In this document: one piece after another, positions 45,214 through 53,848 of the stretch | Position numbering within the stretch: the first letter of the stretch is position 1 | Layout: each line of letters starts with the position of its first letter | Origin: Limnohabitans sp. B9-3 | Lineage (GTDB): Bacteria > Pseudomonadota > Gammaproteobacteria > Burkholderiales > Burkholderiaceae_C | Length of the DNA stretch: 64,000 bases | Assembly: GCF_002778325.1 (NCBI RefSeq) | Contig: NZ_NESI01000004.1 | Coordinates: forward strand, 124,001-188,000 | Reading direction: 5' to 3' | Made by a program: the position numbers and the translations under genes | The notes under the pieces: model-generated | Database searches by the model: none | What the model saw: only the letters and a program-made list of their open reading frames with translations | What the model was told of the DNA's origin: nothing

Positions 45214-45990
45214 ATGAGCAATTCACTCAAAGGTCAAGTGGCTTGGGTCACAGGGGGCGGCAGCGGCATTGGTTTAGCAGGAGCCATTGAGTTGGTCAAA
45301 GCAGGTGCCCATGTGGTGATTTCTGGCCGCAACGCAGCGTCTAACGCCTCGGGCTTGGCGGTACTGCAAGCCTTGGGCAGTGCGCAAGGCATTGAACTCG
45401 ATGTGGCCGACAAACACGCGGTCAAAGCAGCGGCAGACCAGATCTTGGCGCAGCACGGGCACATTGACATCTTGGTCAACAGCGCGGGCACCAACGCCAC
45501 CAAGCGCAACTTCGATGTGGTCTCGGTCGACGATTGGGACAACGTGGTGGCCATCAACCTGTCGGGCTCGTTTTACACCGTCCACGCCGTGCTGCCCAGC
45601 ATGCGCGCACGAGGCGGCGGCTTGATCATCAACGTCTCGTCGTGGGCGGGTTTGTATGCCTCCAAGCTCACCGGTCCGGCTTACAACGCCACCAAACGTG
45701 CGGTGATCGCCTTGACCGAATCGATCAACATGGAAGAAGGCGGCAATGGCATTCGCGCCAGCTCGGTGCTGCCAGGCGAAGTGGCCACACCCATTTTGAA
45801 CAAGCGCCCCGTGCCGCCTTCGCAAGAGCAACGCGACCGCATGGTGCAAGCCGAAGACATGGGCCAAGCCATTTTGTTTTTGGCCCAAATGCCGGCGCGC
45901 ACCTGCATCAACGAGCTCATCATCTCGCCCACCTTCAACCGCTTTTACATGGGCGGCTTGGAGACACCGCCGGCCAAGCCCAGCGTCTGA
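45214..45990 (+). CDS. Short-chain dehydrogenase/reductase
   Basis: 258-aa SDR oxidoreductase: cofactor motif TGGGSGIG, NSAG, catalytic Ser/Tyr/Lys as NVSSWAGLYASKLTGPAYNATK (Tyr in AYNATK). The substrate is unknown. An AGGAGA site sets the start at the ATG at 45214. It is separated from cobA by 90 bases and convergent with the next gene (9 bases apart). Confidence 0.88.
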   Translation: MSNSLKGQVAWVTGGGSGIGLAGAIELVKAGAHVVISGRNAASNASGLAVLQALGSAQGIELDVADKHAVKAAADQILAQHGHIDILVNSAGTNATKRNFDVVSVDDWDNVVAINLSGSFYTVHAVLPSMRARGGGLIINVSSWAGLYASKLTGPAYNATKRAVIALTESINMEEGGNGIRASSVLPGEVATPILNKRPVPPSQEQRDRMVQAEDMGQAILFLAQMPARTCINELIISPTFNRFYMGGLETPPAKPSV

Positions 45991-45999
45991 GTTCACGGA

Positions 46000-46857
46000 T
46001 CAAGGGTTGCAATAGTTGCAGCGCGCAGGGTCGGCCGATTCAACCCGCTCAACAGCCCTCTGCTCTTGAAAATTGCACGACACACACTGCCAAACTTCTG
46101 CGAGAGGCAACTGCGTAGGACGTGCGCATGCTCGGCAAGGTAAGCCTGGACTTTTTTTCGTCAAGCTAAAACCAGGCTTGGCGCATTGAGGACAGGCTGA
46201 ACGTAACTTTTGTATCAAATCGTCCATGGCTTGACGGATCAGTGCTTGTCGGGTCGGGTTTGAAAATGCCCGCAGGTCGTTTTCAACCACCACCCCACCC
46301 TCTGCAGACTGCGTCTGAGCGACATGGAATGCCTGCGTCAGTGCCTGCGTGTCACAAATGCCTTTTTGCCACTCACCCGCGTCTGCGTGTTCAGGGCGTA
46401 AGTTCAAACCATGGCTCGGAAAATTGGCATGGCCGACGAAGCTGTGCAGCTCATCCAAGGTGTGGAGGGTTCTTTGCACGCTCTGAGCCGGACCATGCGC
46501 GAAGCCTTGCACTTCCAAGCCAAGTTGTTGATCAACCCAGATTAAAACTTCCGAGTTCCAGGGGATAAAACCGACAAACGGATCGGGTCCAAATGCACCC
46601 TCACTGGCGATCCCAATGTGCAAACCCGTCAGACGCATGCCGATCTGTGCTTTGGCCCTGGCGGCATCGAGTTGCGAACCTTGTCGTGCCACCTCTTTGG
46701 TGAATGTGCCCAACAAATCCGTGTCGTAAGCCGCCGTGTGCACCAGTTGGCAACCCAAGGACGCCTCTAAGCGATCTCGGACCAAATGCTCTTTGCCGTG
46801 CTGCGTCAGAAAGGCAACTTGACTGCCTTGGTAAACAAGCCCTGCACACGTTGCCAT
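46000..46857 (-). CDS. DUF6671-type protein with zinc-ribbon C-terminus
   Basis: 285-aa protein of unknown function. The N-terminal 215 residues contain VAFLTQHGKEHLVRDRLEAS, DTDLLGTFTKEVARQGSQLD, AARAKAQIGMRLTGLHIGIA and SEGAFGPDPFVGFIPWN, the pattern I associate with DUF6671. The C-terminal 65 residues hold four CxxC pairs (CPQC, CRAC, CVSC, CNYC), enough for two zinc sites. It starts 7 bases after the bicarbonate-transporter-like gene on the same strand (start ATG with GAGG upstream), so the two are an operon. Confidence 0.75.
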   Translation of the reverse strand: MATCAGLVYQGSQVAFLTQHGKEHLVRDRLEASLGCQLVHTAAYDTDLLGTFTKEVARQGSQLDAARAKAQIGMRLTGLHIGIASEGAFGPDPFVGFIPWNSEVLIWVDQQLGLEVQGFAHGPAQSVQRTLHTLDELHSFVGHANFPSHGLNLRPEHADAGEWQKGICDTQALTQAFHVAQTQSAEGGVVVENDLRAFSNPTRQALIRQAMDDLIQKLRSACPQCAKPGFSLTKKSPGLPCRACARPTQLPLAEVWQCVSCNFQEQRAVERVESADPARCNYCNP

Positions 46858-46864
46858 TGACACC

Positions 46865-47872
46865 TCATCCTAAAAAATTTTGCGCCAAGGATACATAAAT
46901 CGGAATGCCAAACAAAATATTCAAGGGAAAGGTCACGCCAAGACTCAAGCCAAAGTACAAGGACGGGTTGGATTCAGGCAGTGCATATTTCAAAACAGCA
47001 GGCACCGCAATGTAAGAGGCACTGGCCGCCAAGACCATCAACAAGGCGCCGTCACCCACAGGAAGGCGCAATAAGACAGCCAGCCCCAAGGCCAAGCTGG
47101 CATGGGTCAAAGGACCCAACACGGCGTAGGCCATCAACACAGGTGAACGATCGCTCGCCTTGGGCAAATTGCGCGCGGCCATCAAACCCATGTCGAGCAA
47201 AAAGAACGACAGCATGCCCTTGAACAGATCGCCTGAGAAAGGCTGCATGGCAGCCTTGCCCGCTTCACCCGTGAGCAAGCCCACCAGCATCGCACCCAAA
47301 AGCAGCAACTGGGCGCCGTCGGTGAAGGACTCGTGCAAGATCTTGCCCACCTTCATACTGGGCAGCGCGGATGAAGCCTGTGGCGCAACAGCGCTGCCAC
47401 CCAAGGGCAGCCAAGCATGGCCCTTGTTTTGCCGCAACACATTGGCAAACACCACCGCCATGATGATGGCCGGAGACTCCATCAAAGCCATCGCTGCCGC
47501 CATGTGTCCGCCATAGGACACCCCTGAATTTTCTAAATATTGAACGGCCGTCACAAACGTCACCGCACTCACAGACCCGTACGTGGCAGCGACCGCCGCA
47601 GCATCAAACCCTGAAACGAAACGGCGTAAAAACCAGTACCCCATCAGTGGAATGCAGATGGCAAGCGCGACGGCCGCCGCCAAACTGATGCCAACTTGAG
47701 CCGTCAGGCCTGAATGTGACAGCGCAAAGCCACCTTTCAAACCCAGCGCCATGAGCAGGTACAAAGACAGAAAACGGGAAATAGCAGGCGGAATTTCAAG
47801 ATTAGACCGGACAGCCCCGGCTAGGACCCCGACGATAAAAAACAAGATGGCAGGGTCGAGAAGATTGTGCAT
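46865..47872 (-). CDS. Sodium-dependent bicarbonate transporter, SbtA family
   Basis: 335-aa integral membrane protein, about ten helices, of the SbtA/DUF897 family (LDPAILFFIVGVLAGAVRSN, IPPAISRFLSLYLLMALGLK, TYGSVSAVTFVTAVQYLENS, GHMAAAMALMESPAIIMAVV). Cyanobacterial SbtA imports bicarbonate with sodium. The ATG at 47872 has AGGA 7 bases upstream. The divergent LysR regulator resembling CbbR supports a role in inorganic carbon supply; transport substrate is inferred. Confidence 0.85.
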   Translation of the reverse strand: MHNLLDPAILFFIVGVLAGAVRSNLEIPPAISRFLSLYLLMALGLKGGFALSHSGLTAQVGISLAAAVALAICIPLMGYWFLRRFVSGFDAAAVAATYGSVSAVTFVTAVQYLENSGVSYGGHMAAAMALMESPAIIMAVVFANVLRQNKGHAWLPLGGSAVAPQASSALPSMKVGKILHESFTDGAQLLLLGAMLVGLLTGEAGKAAMQPFSGDLFKGMLSFFLLDMGLMAARNLPKASDRSPVLMAYAVLGPLTHASLALGLAVLLRLPVGDGALLMVLAASASYIAVPAVLKYALPESNPSLYFGLSLGVTFPLNILFGIPIYVSLAQNFLG

Positions 47873-47942
47873 GGTGGATTCCTTTGCCGAAATCTTAAAT
47901 TTCACGCACTGTTTTGTAAAATTGATTCTTCAATACATCACT

Positions 47943-47958
47943 ATAGATAAAAGTCTAT
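47943..47958. promoter_or_regulatory. Candidate LysR-type operator
   Basis: Inverted repeat ATAGA-N6-TCTAT overlapping the start codon of the LysR gene, in the 84-base gap shared with the SbtA-like gene. LysR-type regulators usually bind such a site next to the divergent promoter and repress themselves. Confidence 0.4.
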
Positions 47959-48853
47959 GCATTTAACGTTTCGCCAACTGCGACTTTTTCAAGCCTTGGC
48001 CGATAAAGGCAGTGTCAGCGCCGCTGCAAAAGCGGTGCATGTCACGCAGCCCACGGCATCCATGCAACTCAAAGAAATGAGCTTGGCCATAGGCCTGCCG
48101 CTTTACGAGGTCATTGGTAAAAAGATTTATCTGACCGAGACCGGCCTGTTACTGGCGGCCACCGCGCGAGAAATGGGTCAGACCTGGGAATCGTTTGAGC
48201 AAGGCGTCGATGCCATCAAGGGCATCACGCGAGGTCGACTGAAAATTTCTGTCGTCAGTACGGCCAAGTACTTCATGCCCAAACTGATGGGTTCTTTTTG
48301 CAAACGTCATCCGTCCATCGATGTCTCACTGGAAATCTTGAACCGTGATGGGGTATTGGAGCGTTTGCGTGACAACCGAGATGACCTCTACATCATGTCC
48401 ATGCCGCCGAGTGACCTCACGCTGATCGACGAAATCGTGATGCCCAACCCGATCGTGATGATTGCGGCTTCTAAGGACCCACTGGTCAAACAAGCCAAAG
48501 TTTCGCTCGCCGAATTGTCAAAGCACAGATTCATTTTGCGTGAGAAGGGATCGGGCACCCGAATGGCTGGCGATGCGCACTTTGCCAAAACAAAATTTCG
48601 CCCCAACATTCGCTTGGAGCTGGGGAGCAACGAGGCCATCAAAGAAGCTGTGGCTGGCGGCCTCGGCATTGGTGTGATCTCTCAACATGCTTTGCATGGG
48701 CATCAAAAAGAGCATGGTGCCAGCGTCATTCAGGTGCCGGGGTTTCCATTGCGCTCTTCATGGCATTTGGTACACCTCGCTGCAAAAAATCTTTCACCGG
48801 TCGCAGAGGCATTCAAACAACACATCTTGAACGACAAAAAACTAGGCCACTAA
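47957..48853 (+). CDS. LysR-family regulator, CbbR-like
   Basis: 298-aa LysR-type regulator. HTH at residues about 5-62 (TFRQLRLFQALADKGSVSAA, AKAVHVTQPTASMQLKEM), then a substrate-binding domain (GRLKISVVSTAKYFMPKLMG, GVLERLRDNRDDLYIMSMPP). The HVTQPTASMQLKEM and STAKYF segments resemble CbbR regulators of carbon fixation. It is divergent from the bicarbonate-transporter-like gene and probably controls it; no RuBisCO genes are in the window. Confidence 0.88.
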   Translation: MHLTFRQLRLFQALADKGSVSAAAKAVHVTQPTASMQLKEMSLAIGLPLYEVIGKKIYLTETGLLLAATAREMGQTWESFEQGVDAIKGITRGRLKISVVSTAKYFMPKLMGSFCKRHPSIDVSLEILNRDGVLERLRDNRDDLYIMSMPPSDLTLIDEIVMPNPIVMIAASKDPLVKQAKVSLAELSKHRFILREKGSGTRMAGDAHFAKTKFRPNIRLELGSNEAIKEAVAGGLGIGVISQHALHGHQKEHGASVIQVPGFPLRSSWHLVHLAAKNLSPVAEAFKQHILNDKKLGH

Positions 48854-48862
48854 ACTCACGCC

Positions 48863-50113
48863 ATGAAATTGTTTGATGTGGTGATCGTGGGTGCCGGTGC
48901 TGCCGGTTTGTTTTGTGCAGGCGTGGCTGCGCAACAGGGCTTGCAAGTGCTGGTGCTCGACCACAGTGAAAAAGTGGCCGAAAAAATCCGCATCTCAGGC
49001 GGTGGCCGCAGCAATTTCACCAACCGCGAACTTGATGTACGGGCTCCGCATAAGCACTTTTTGGGCGATAACCCGCAGTTTTGTCGCAGCGCCCTCTCGC
49101 GCTACACGCCGCAAGACTTTGTGGCGCTCATGCAAAAACACAGCATCCCGTTTCACGAAAAGCACAAAGGCCAGCTGTTTTGCGACCGCTCCGCCGAAGA
49201 CCTGATTCAAATGCTGCTGGCCGAATGCCATGGGTCCGCCAACGGCGGCAGCGTGACGCGCTGGCAGCCCTGCAGCTTGAAAGCCATTCGCTATTCAGAT
49301 ACTGCGCCCGAGGCCCAGCGCTACGAAGTGGACACGGACCAAGGCACCGTGCAAGCCGCCGCAGTGGTGGTGGCAACGGGCGGCTTGTCGATACCGAAAA
49401 TTGGGGCGACTGACATCGGTTACCGACTGGCCAAGCAGTTTGACCTGCGTGTGGTCGAACCCCGCCCAGGGCTGGTGCCGCTCACCTTTGATGGCGACGC
49501 TTGGGGGCCCTACGCCCAACTGTCTGGCTTGTCTCTGCCGGTTCGGATTGAGACGGGCAGCAAAAAAACGCTGCAAAGCTTTGACGAAGACCTGTTGTTC
49601 ACCCACCGCGGCCTCTCTGGCCCCGGGGTGCTGCAAATATCAAGCTATTGGCATGCTGGCTCAGACATTCGCATCAACTTGGCGCCCGAGGTCGACATGG
49701 CAGATGCGCTCTTGCGTGCCAAGCAGCACTCTAAAAAGTTAATCGCCAATGAACTCAATGCTTGGGTGCCCTCACGTTTGGCCGACACCTGGGCCAGCCA
49801 AGACACCGCGTGGCAGCGACCCGTGATTGAGGCCAGCGACAAAGCACTCAACCTTTTGGCACAACGTTTGAGCAGTTGGCCCCTCACCCCCACAGGCACC
49901 GAAGGTTACAAAAAAGCCGAAGTCACGGTGGGCGGCGTGAACACACGCGACTTGTCGCAACAGACCATGGAATCCAAGCAGCCCGGGCTGTATTTCATTG
50001 GCGAAGTAGTGGACATCACAGGCTGGCTGGGGGGCTATAACTTCCAATGGGCTTGGGCCAGCGCCCATGCCTGTGCAAAAGCCTTGGGCGAACGCGTCAA
50101 ACCCGCTGGATAA
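48863..50113 (+). CDS. HI0933/YhiN-family flavoprotein
   Basis: 416-aa NAD(P)/FAD-dependent oxidoreductase. DVVIVGAGAAGLFCAGVAAQ is the dinucleotide fold; EKIRISGGGRSNFTNRELD, FSKHKGQLFCDRSAED-like FHEKHKGQLFC, VATGGLSIPKIGATDIGYRL and VGGVNTRDLSQQTMESK are family signatures, as is GWLGGYNFQWAWASAHAC near the end. Function is not established. It lies 10 bases after the LysR gene on the same strand. Confidence 0.9.
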   Translation: MKLFDVVIVGAGAAGLFCAGVAAQQGLQVLVLDHSEKVAEKIRISGGGRSNFTNRELDVRAPHKHFLGDNPQFCRSALSRYTPQDFVALMQKHSIPFHEKHKGQLFCDRSAEDLIQMLLAECHGSANGGSVTRWQPCSLKAIRYSDTAPEAQRYEVDTDQGTVQAAAVVVATGGLSIPKIGATDIGYRLAKQFDLRVVEPRPGLVPLTFDGDAWGPYAQLSGLSLPVRIETGSKKTLQSFDEDLLFTHRGLSGPGVLQISSYWHAGSDIRINLAPEVDMADALLRAKQHSKKLIANELNAWVPSRLADTWASQDTAWQRPVIEASDKALNLLAQRLSSWPLTPTGTEGYKKAEVTVGGVNTRDLSQQTMESKQPGLYFIGEVVDITGWLGGYNFQWAWASAHACAKALGERVKPAG

Positions 50114-50118
50114 GCCGC

Positions 50119-50124
50119 TATAAT
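50119..50124 (+). promoter_or_regulatory. rpsU: -10 element of rpsU promoter
   Basis: Exact TATAAT just after the upstream stop codon, 126 bases before the rpsU start. A -35 element at the right distance is weak (GTCAAA region around 50096). It gives a leader of about 120 bases containing a hairpin. Confidence 0.55.
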
Positions 50125-50144
50125 TTATCTCTTTGCTGGCAAAC

Positions 50145-50175
50145 CCCCAACGGCCTGATCAACTTCATGTTGGGG
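50145..50175 (+). promoter_or_regulatory. rpsU: rpsU leader hairpin
   Basis: CCCCAAC (50145-50151) and GTTGGGG (50169-50175) form a seven-pair stem with a 17-base loop in the long rpsU leader. A repeat TTAGGCAC/CTAGGCAC follows at about 50194-50217. Candidate autogenous control region; no known motif recognised. Confidence 0.4.
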
Positions 50176-50249
50176 AACATCGCAGGCACGGCGCTTAGGC
50201 ACGATCTTCCTAGGCACCCTCTGACTGCAAATAATTGGAAATTTTGGTA

Positions 50250-50462
50250 ATGACCACCATCCGTGTTAAAGAAAACGAACCGTTTGACGTTGCTCTGCGT
50301 CGCTTCAAGCGCACCATTGAAAAATTGGGTCTTTTGACCGACTTGCGCGCTCGCGAGTTCTACGAGAAGCCAACGGCTGAACGTAAGCGTAAAAAAGCAG
50401 CTGCCGTGAAACGCAACTACAAGCGCATCCGCAGCATGCAGTTGCCCAAGAAGCTGTACTAA
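50250..50462 (+). CDS. rpsU: 30S ribosomal protein S21
   Basis: 70-aa ribosomal protein ([20 protein letters not shown] opening, highly basic [18 protein letters not shown]). Length and sequence are standard. It has its own promoter and terminator. Confidence 0.97.
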   Translation: MTTIRVKENEPFDVALRRFKRTIEKLGLLTDLRAREFYEKPTAERKRKKAAAVKRNYKRIRSMQLPKKLY

Positions 50463-50503
50463 CCAGCTTCTTCCTGATCTGGGTTGAAAAACCTAATCAG
50501 ACG

Positions 50504-50535
50504 CTCGCATGGGGACGCTCATGCGAGTTTTTTTT
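50504..50535 (+). terminator. rpsU: rpsU terminator
   Basis: CTCGCATG (50504-50511) pairs with CATGCGAG (50520-50527), followed by eight T's: a textbook Rho-independent terminator 41 bases after rpsU. The next gene starts 41 bases further on. Confidence 0.93.
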
Positions 50536-50576
50536 TGCCTCATCACACTTCCCACCTTTCGCCAACGGAGCCGACC

Positions 50577-51023
50577 ATGAGCCTCAAAGCACAAATCACC
50601 GAAGACATGAAAACCGCCATGCGCGCCAAAGACAGCGTGCGTTTGGGCACCATCCGCTTGCTGCAAGCCGCGATGAAACAAAAAGAAGTGGATGAGCGCG
50701 TGGAGCTGGACGACGCCATGGTGATCGCCATCGTCGACAAACTGATCAAGCAGCGCAAAGACTCGGTTGCCGCCTACCTGAGCGCGCAACGCCAAGACTT
50801 GGCCGACGTGGAAAGCGCTGAAATGAAAGTGTTGGAGGTGTACTTGCCCCAACGCCTGAGCGCCGACGAAATCACAGCTGCCGTGAAAGCCATCGTGGCT
50901 GAAGTCGGTGCCGCTGGTCCTGGCGACATGGGCAAAGTCATGGGCGCGGTGAAAGCGCAATTGGCCGGCAAGGCCGACATGGGCTTGGTGTCTGCGGCCG
51001 TAAAAGCAGCATTAGCGGGCTAA
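50577..51023 (+). CDS. yqeY: GatB/YqeY-domain protein
   Basis: 148-aa protein of the YqeY family, related to the tRNA-binding tail of GatB. TEDMKTAMRAKDSVRLGTIR, QRKDSVAAYLSAQRQDLAD and GKVMGAVKAQLAGKADMGLV are typical. Its role is thought to concern tRNA or amidotransferase function but is unproven. It commonly follows rpsU. I use the ATG giving MSLKAQITEDM, with CGGAG upstream. Confidence 0.92.
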   Translation: MSLKAQITEDMKTAMRAKDSVRLGTIRLLQAAMKQKEVDERVELDDAMVIAIVDKLIKQRKDSVAAYLSAQRQDLADVESAEMKVLEVYLPQRLSADEITAAVKAIVAEVGAAGPGDMGKVMGAVKAQLAGKADMGLVSAAVKAALAG

Positions 51024-51044
51024 AAACGCACACCACGCATAAAA

Positions 51045-51067
51045 AAACGGGCCTTGAAGGCCCGTTT
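51045..51067. terminator. Bidirectional terminator between yqeY and pmbA
   Basis: ACGGGCCTT/AAGGCCCGT stem flanked by seven A's on the left and TTTT on the right, between convergent genes; it can stop transcription in both directions. Confidence 0.88.
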
Positions 51068-51086
51068 TGCTTGGAGGTTTGACGTT

Positions 51087-52475
51087 TTAACTGCCTGCCA
51101 CCTTCATGCGGTTGATCAACACGGAGCCAATCGTTTTGGCGCCCATGTTGTAGGCGTCAGCACCAATCGCGTCGATGCCTTGGAACATGTCTTTCATGTT
51201 GCCCGCGATGGTGATTTCTTGAACAGGGAAGGCGATTTGGCCGTTCTCCACCCAAAAACCGCTGGCACCGCGCGAGTAATCGCCGGTCACGTAGTTCACG
51301 CCTTGGCCCATCAGCTCAATCACGAATAGGCCTGTGCCGAGCTTTTTCAACATGGCGTCTAAGTCGTCGCTGCTTTGGGTCAAACGCGAGCGCATCACCA
51401 AGTTGTGCGAGCCACCGGCATTGCCCGTCGTGGGCATACCCAGTTTGCGGGCTGAGTAGGTGCTCAAGAAGTAGCCTTCCACACGACCGCCTTTGACCAC
51501 GCTGCGCGCGCGGGTGGTCACGCCTTCGTCGTCGAACGGCGAGCTGCCTTTGCCGCGCAAGATGAACGGGTCTTCCGAAATGTCGATGTGCTTAGGGAAC
51601 ACCTTTTTGCCCAAGGAGTCCAGCAAAAACGTACTCTTGCGGTACAGAGATCCGCCGCTGACGGCCTGCACAAATCCACCCAACAAGCCTGCAGCGACCG
51701 GCGCTTCAAACAGAACGGGGCATTCGGTGGTAGCAATTTTGCGAGACTTCAAACGGCTCAAGGCGCGCTCTGCCGCGTAGCGCCCCACCGCTTCGGGCGA
51801 GGCCAAATCTTCGGCAGAACGCATGGAGCTGTACCACGAGTCGCGCTGCATGTTGTTCCCTTTACCGGCAATCGGAGCGACCGAAAAACCTTGGCGCGAA
51901 CTCGCGTAGCCGCCACGAAAACCGTGCGTGTGTGCGCTGAAAAAGTGACTTTGCTGGGCAGACACCCCAGCACCTTCGCTGTTTGTGATGCGCTTGCTGG
52001 TGCGCAAAGCCGCCTCTTCGCAACGCAAAGCCAACACCGCCGCTTCTTCGCTGGTGATGGCCCAAGGGTGAAACAAATCCAAATCGCGGTGCGTTTTGGC
52101 GATGTCTTTTTCGTCAGGCAAACCTGCAGTCGGGTCTTCTGCCGTGAACCGGGCGATGTCGTAGGCCGCCTGCACGGTACGTTCAACCGCAGCCCCTGAA
52201 AAATCAGAGGTGCTGGCGTTGCCACGGCGGTTGCCCAAATACACGGTCACGCCCAACGACTTGTCGCGGTTGCGTTCCACATTTTCTAACTCGCCCTTGC
52301 GCACAGACACGCTCAAACCGCAGCCTTCAGAGGCCTCAGCCCCCACATCGGTGGCGCCTAGTTTTTTGGCGTGTGCGATGGCGTGATCCACCAGCGCTTC
52401 GAATTGCTCGCGGCTGTGGCTGAAGCCTTGCGCAGGCGAATGGAGAGGGGCTTGGTTTTTGGAGGCTTTGGTCAT
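51087..52475 (-). CDS. pmbA: Metalloprotease PmbA (TldE)
   Basis: 462-aa TldD/PmbA-family protein; with TldD it forms a protease for peptide processing and antitoxin turnover. GLSVSVRKGELENVERNRDK at the N-terminus and FDDEGVTTRARSVVKGGRVE, STYSARKLGMPTTGNAGGSH and GDYSRGASGFWVENGQIAFP near the C-terminus are typical of PmbA (TldE). The HExxxH zinc motif is in the partner TldD, not here. Divergent from darP. Confidence 0.95.
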   Translation of the reverse strand: MTKASKNQAPLHSPAQGFSHSREQFEALVDHAIAHAKKLGATDVGAEASEGCGLSVSVRKGELENVERNRDKSLGVTVYLGNRRGNASTSDFSGAAVERTVQAAYDIARFTAEDPTAGLPDEKDIAKTHRDLDLFHPWAITSEEAAVLALRCEEAALRTSKRITNSEGAGVSAQQSHFFSAHTHGFRGGYASSRQGFSVAPIAGKGNNMQRDSWYSSMRSAEDLASPEAVGRYAAERALSRLKSRKIATTECPVLFEAPVAAGLLGGFVQAVSGGSLYRKSTFLLDSLGKKVFPKHIDISEDPFILRGKGSSPFDDEGVTTRARSVVKGGRVEGYFLSTYSARKLGMPTTGNAGGSHNLVMRSRLTQSSDDLDAMLKKLGTGLFVIELMGQGVNYVTGDYSRGASGFWVENGQIAFPVQEITIAGNMKDMFQGIDAIGADAYNMGAKTIGSVLINRMKVAGS

Positions 52476-52538
52476 ATCGGCGGCTATGATACTTGTCAGT
52501 GCGTTGGCCTCCGTTTTGGAGGGCGAAACAGCCGATAT
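52474..52538. promoter_or_regulatory. Inverted repeats in the pmbA-darP divergent gap
   Basis: ATATCGGC (52474-52481) is mirrored by GCCGATAT (52531-52538), enclosing a TATGAT -10-like box (52485) and a CCTCC-gtttt-GGAGG hairpin (52508-52522). These may be regulatory sites shared by both genes. Confidence 0.35.
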
Positions 52539-52551
52539 TTACCTCCCCCCT

Positions 52552-53226
52552 ATGTCACGTAAACCCAAAAAAGGTTATTTCGTCCGCGGCCAATTTGTGG
52601 CCGAAGGCAGCGAACTCGACCTCGAACTCAAAGCCGAACTCAAAGGCACCGACGGCGCCAGCCGCACCGACCGCAAAAAAGACAGTGACGATCGCCAAGA
52701 CCTAGGCGTGGACATGCTGACGCTTCGAAACGATTTGGCGCAGCGTCTGAACCTCCAAGGCCATGTCACCGACCAACTGCGCGAGGCCTTGGCCGAAGCC
52801 CGCCGCATCACGAACTTTGAAGGCAAGCGCCGTCAAATGCAGTACGTGGGCAAACTCATGCGCAAGCTGAGCGAAGAATCGATTGCAGCCGTCAAAGACG
52901 CGCTCAACGAACAACGCATGGGCAGCACCCGCGACACCTTGGCACTGCATTTGGCCGAGCACTGGCGCGACCGTTTGATCGCCGACGACACCGCCGTCCA
53001 AGAATGGATGAACGAACACCCCAGCACCGACAGCCAGCAACTGCGCGCCTTGGTGCGCCAAGCCCGCAAGGACGACACCACCTCCAAAGCCGATGTGGCC
53101 AAGGGCTTGTTGCCGCGTCAAGGCCGTGCGTTCCGTGACATTTTTCAACTCATCAAAGAACAGATGAATTTGGCGGACGATGCCGCCCACACGCCCGAAG
53201 AAGACGACGGAGAGTACAAGCCATGA
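52552..53226 (+). CDS. darP: Ribosome biogenesis factor DarP (YjgA, DUF615)
   Basis: 224-aa hydrophilic protein. GHVTDQLREALAEARRITNF and EGKRRQMQYVGKLMRKLSEE are the YjgA/DUF615 signature; this family associates with 50S precursors. The start is the ATG giving MSRKPKKGYF; there is no good ribosome site, and upstream codons (frame open to 52459) are probably leader. Its stop overlaps the mogA start by four bases (ATGA). pmbA and darP are neighbours in many proteobacteria. Confidence 0.92.
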   Translation: MSRKPKKGYFVRGQFVAEGSELDLELKAELKGTDGASRTDRKKDSDDRQDLGVDMLTLRNDLAQRLNLQGHVTDQLREALAEARRITNFEGKRRQMQYVGKLMRKLSEESIAAVKDALNEQRMGSTRDTLALHLAEHWRDRLIADDTAVQEWMNEHPSTDSQQLRALVRQARKDDTTSKADVAKGLLPRQGRAFRDIFQLIKEQMNLADDAAHTPEEDDGEYKP

Positions 53227-53840
53227 GCGAGATATCTTTGCCAACACCAGACGCACGTTGCGACACCATTCGCGTGGGCATCGTCTCCATCAGCGACCGC
53301 GCCTCAAGCGGCACCTACGAAGACAAGGGCTTGCCTGCGCTGCGCGACTGGTTGGGCCAAGCCCTGCTCAACCCCATCGAGTACCAAGCCCGCTTGATCC
53401 CCGATGACCAGGCCACAATCAGCCAAACGCTGATTGAATTGGTCGATGCGGGTTGCGCCTTGGTGCTGACCACAGGCGGCACAGGCCCTGCTCTGCGCGA
53501 TGTCACGCCAGAAGCAACCTTGGCCGTGGCCGACAAAGAGATGCCCGGTTTTGGCGAGCAAATGCGCCAAATCAGTCTGCGGTTTGTGCCGACCGCTATT
53601 TTGTCGCGCCAAGTGGCAGTGATTCGCGGTCAAAGCTTGATCATCAACTTACCCGGCCAGCCCAAGTCGATTCAAGAAACCTTGGGCGGCTTAAAAGATC
53701 CACAAGGCCAACAACTGGTGGACGGCATTTTTGCCGCGGTGCCTTATTGCATCGATTTGATCGGAGGTCCCTACATGGAAACGCGTGATGCGTTTTGCAA
53801 AGGCTGGCGACCCAAAACGGCTGTGCGACCCGCGCGCTGA
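53223..53840 (+). CDS. mog: Molybdopterin adenylyltransferase MogA
   Basis: 205-aa enzyme adenylating molybdopterin before molybdenum insertion. IRVGIVSISDRASSGTYEDK and LVLTTGGTGPALRDVTPEAT are the MoCF signature blocks; IINLPGQPKSIQETLGG is the C-terminal family motif. It would support NasA encoded 10 kb away, although there is no operon link. Translationally coupled to darP. Confidence 0.95.
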   Translation: MSEISLPTPDARCDTIRVGIVSISDRASSGTYEDKGLPALRDWLGQALLNPIEYQARLIPDDQATISQTLIELVDAGCALVLTTGGTGPALRDVTPEATLAVADKEMPGFGEQMRQISLRFVPTAILSRQVAVIRGQSLIINLPGQPKSIQETLGGLKDPQGQQLVDGIFAAVPYCIDLIGGPYMETRDAFCKGWRPKTAVRPAR

Positions 53841-53848
53841 GCCACGTT

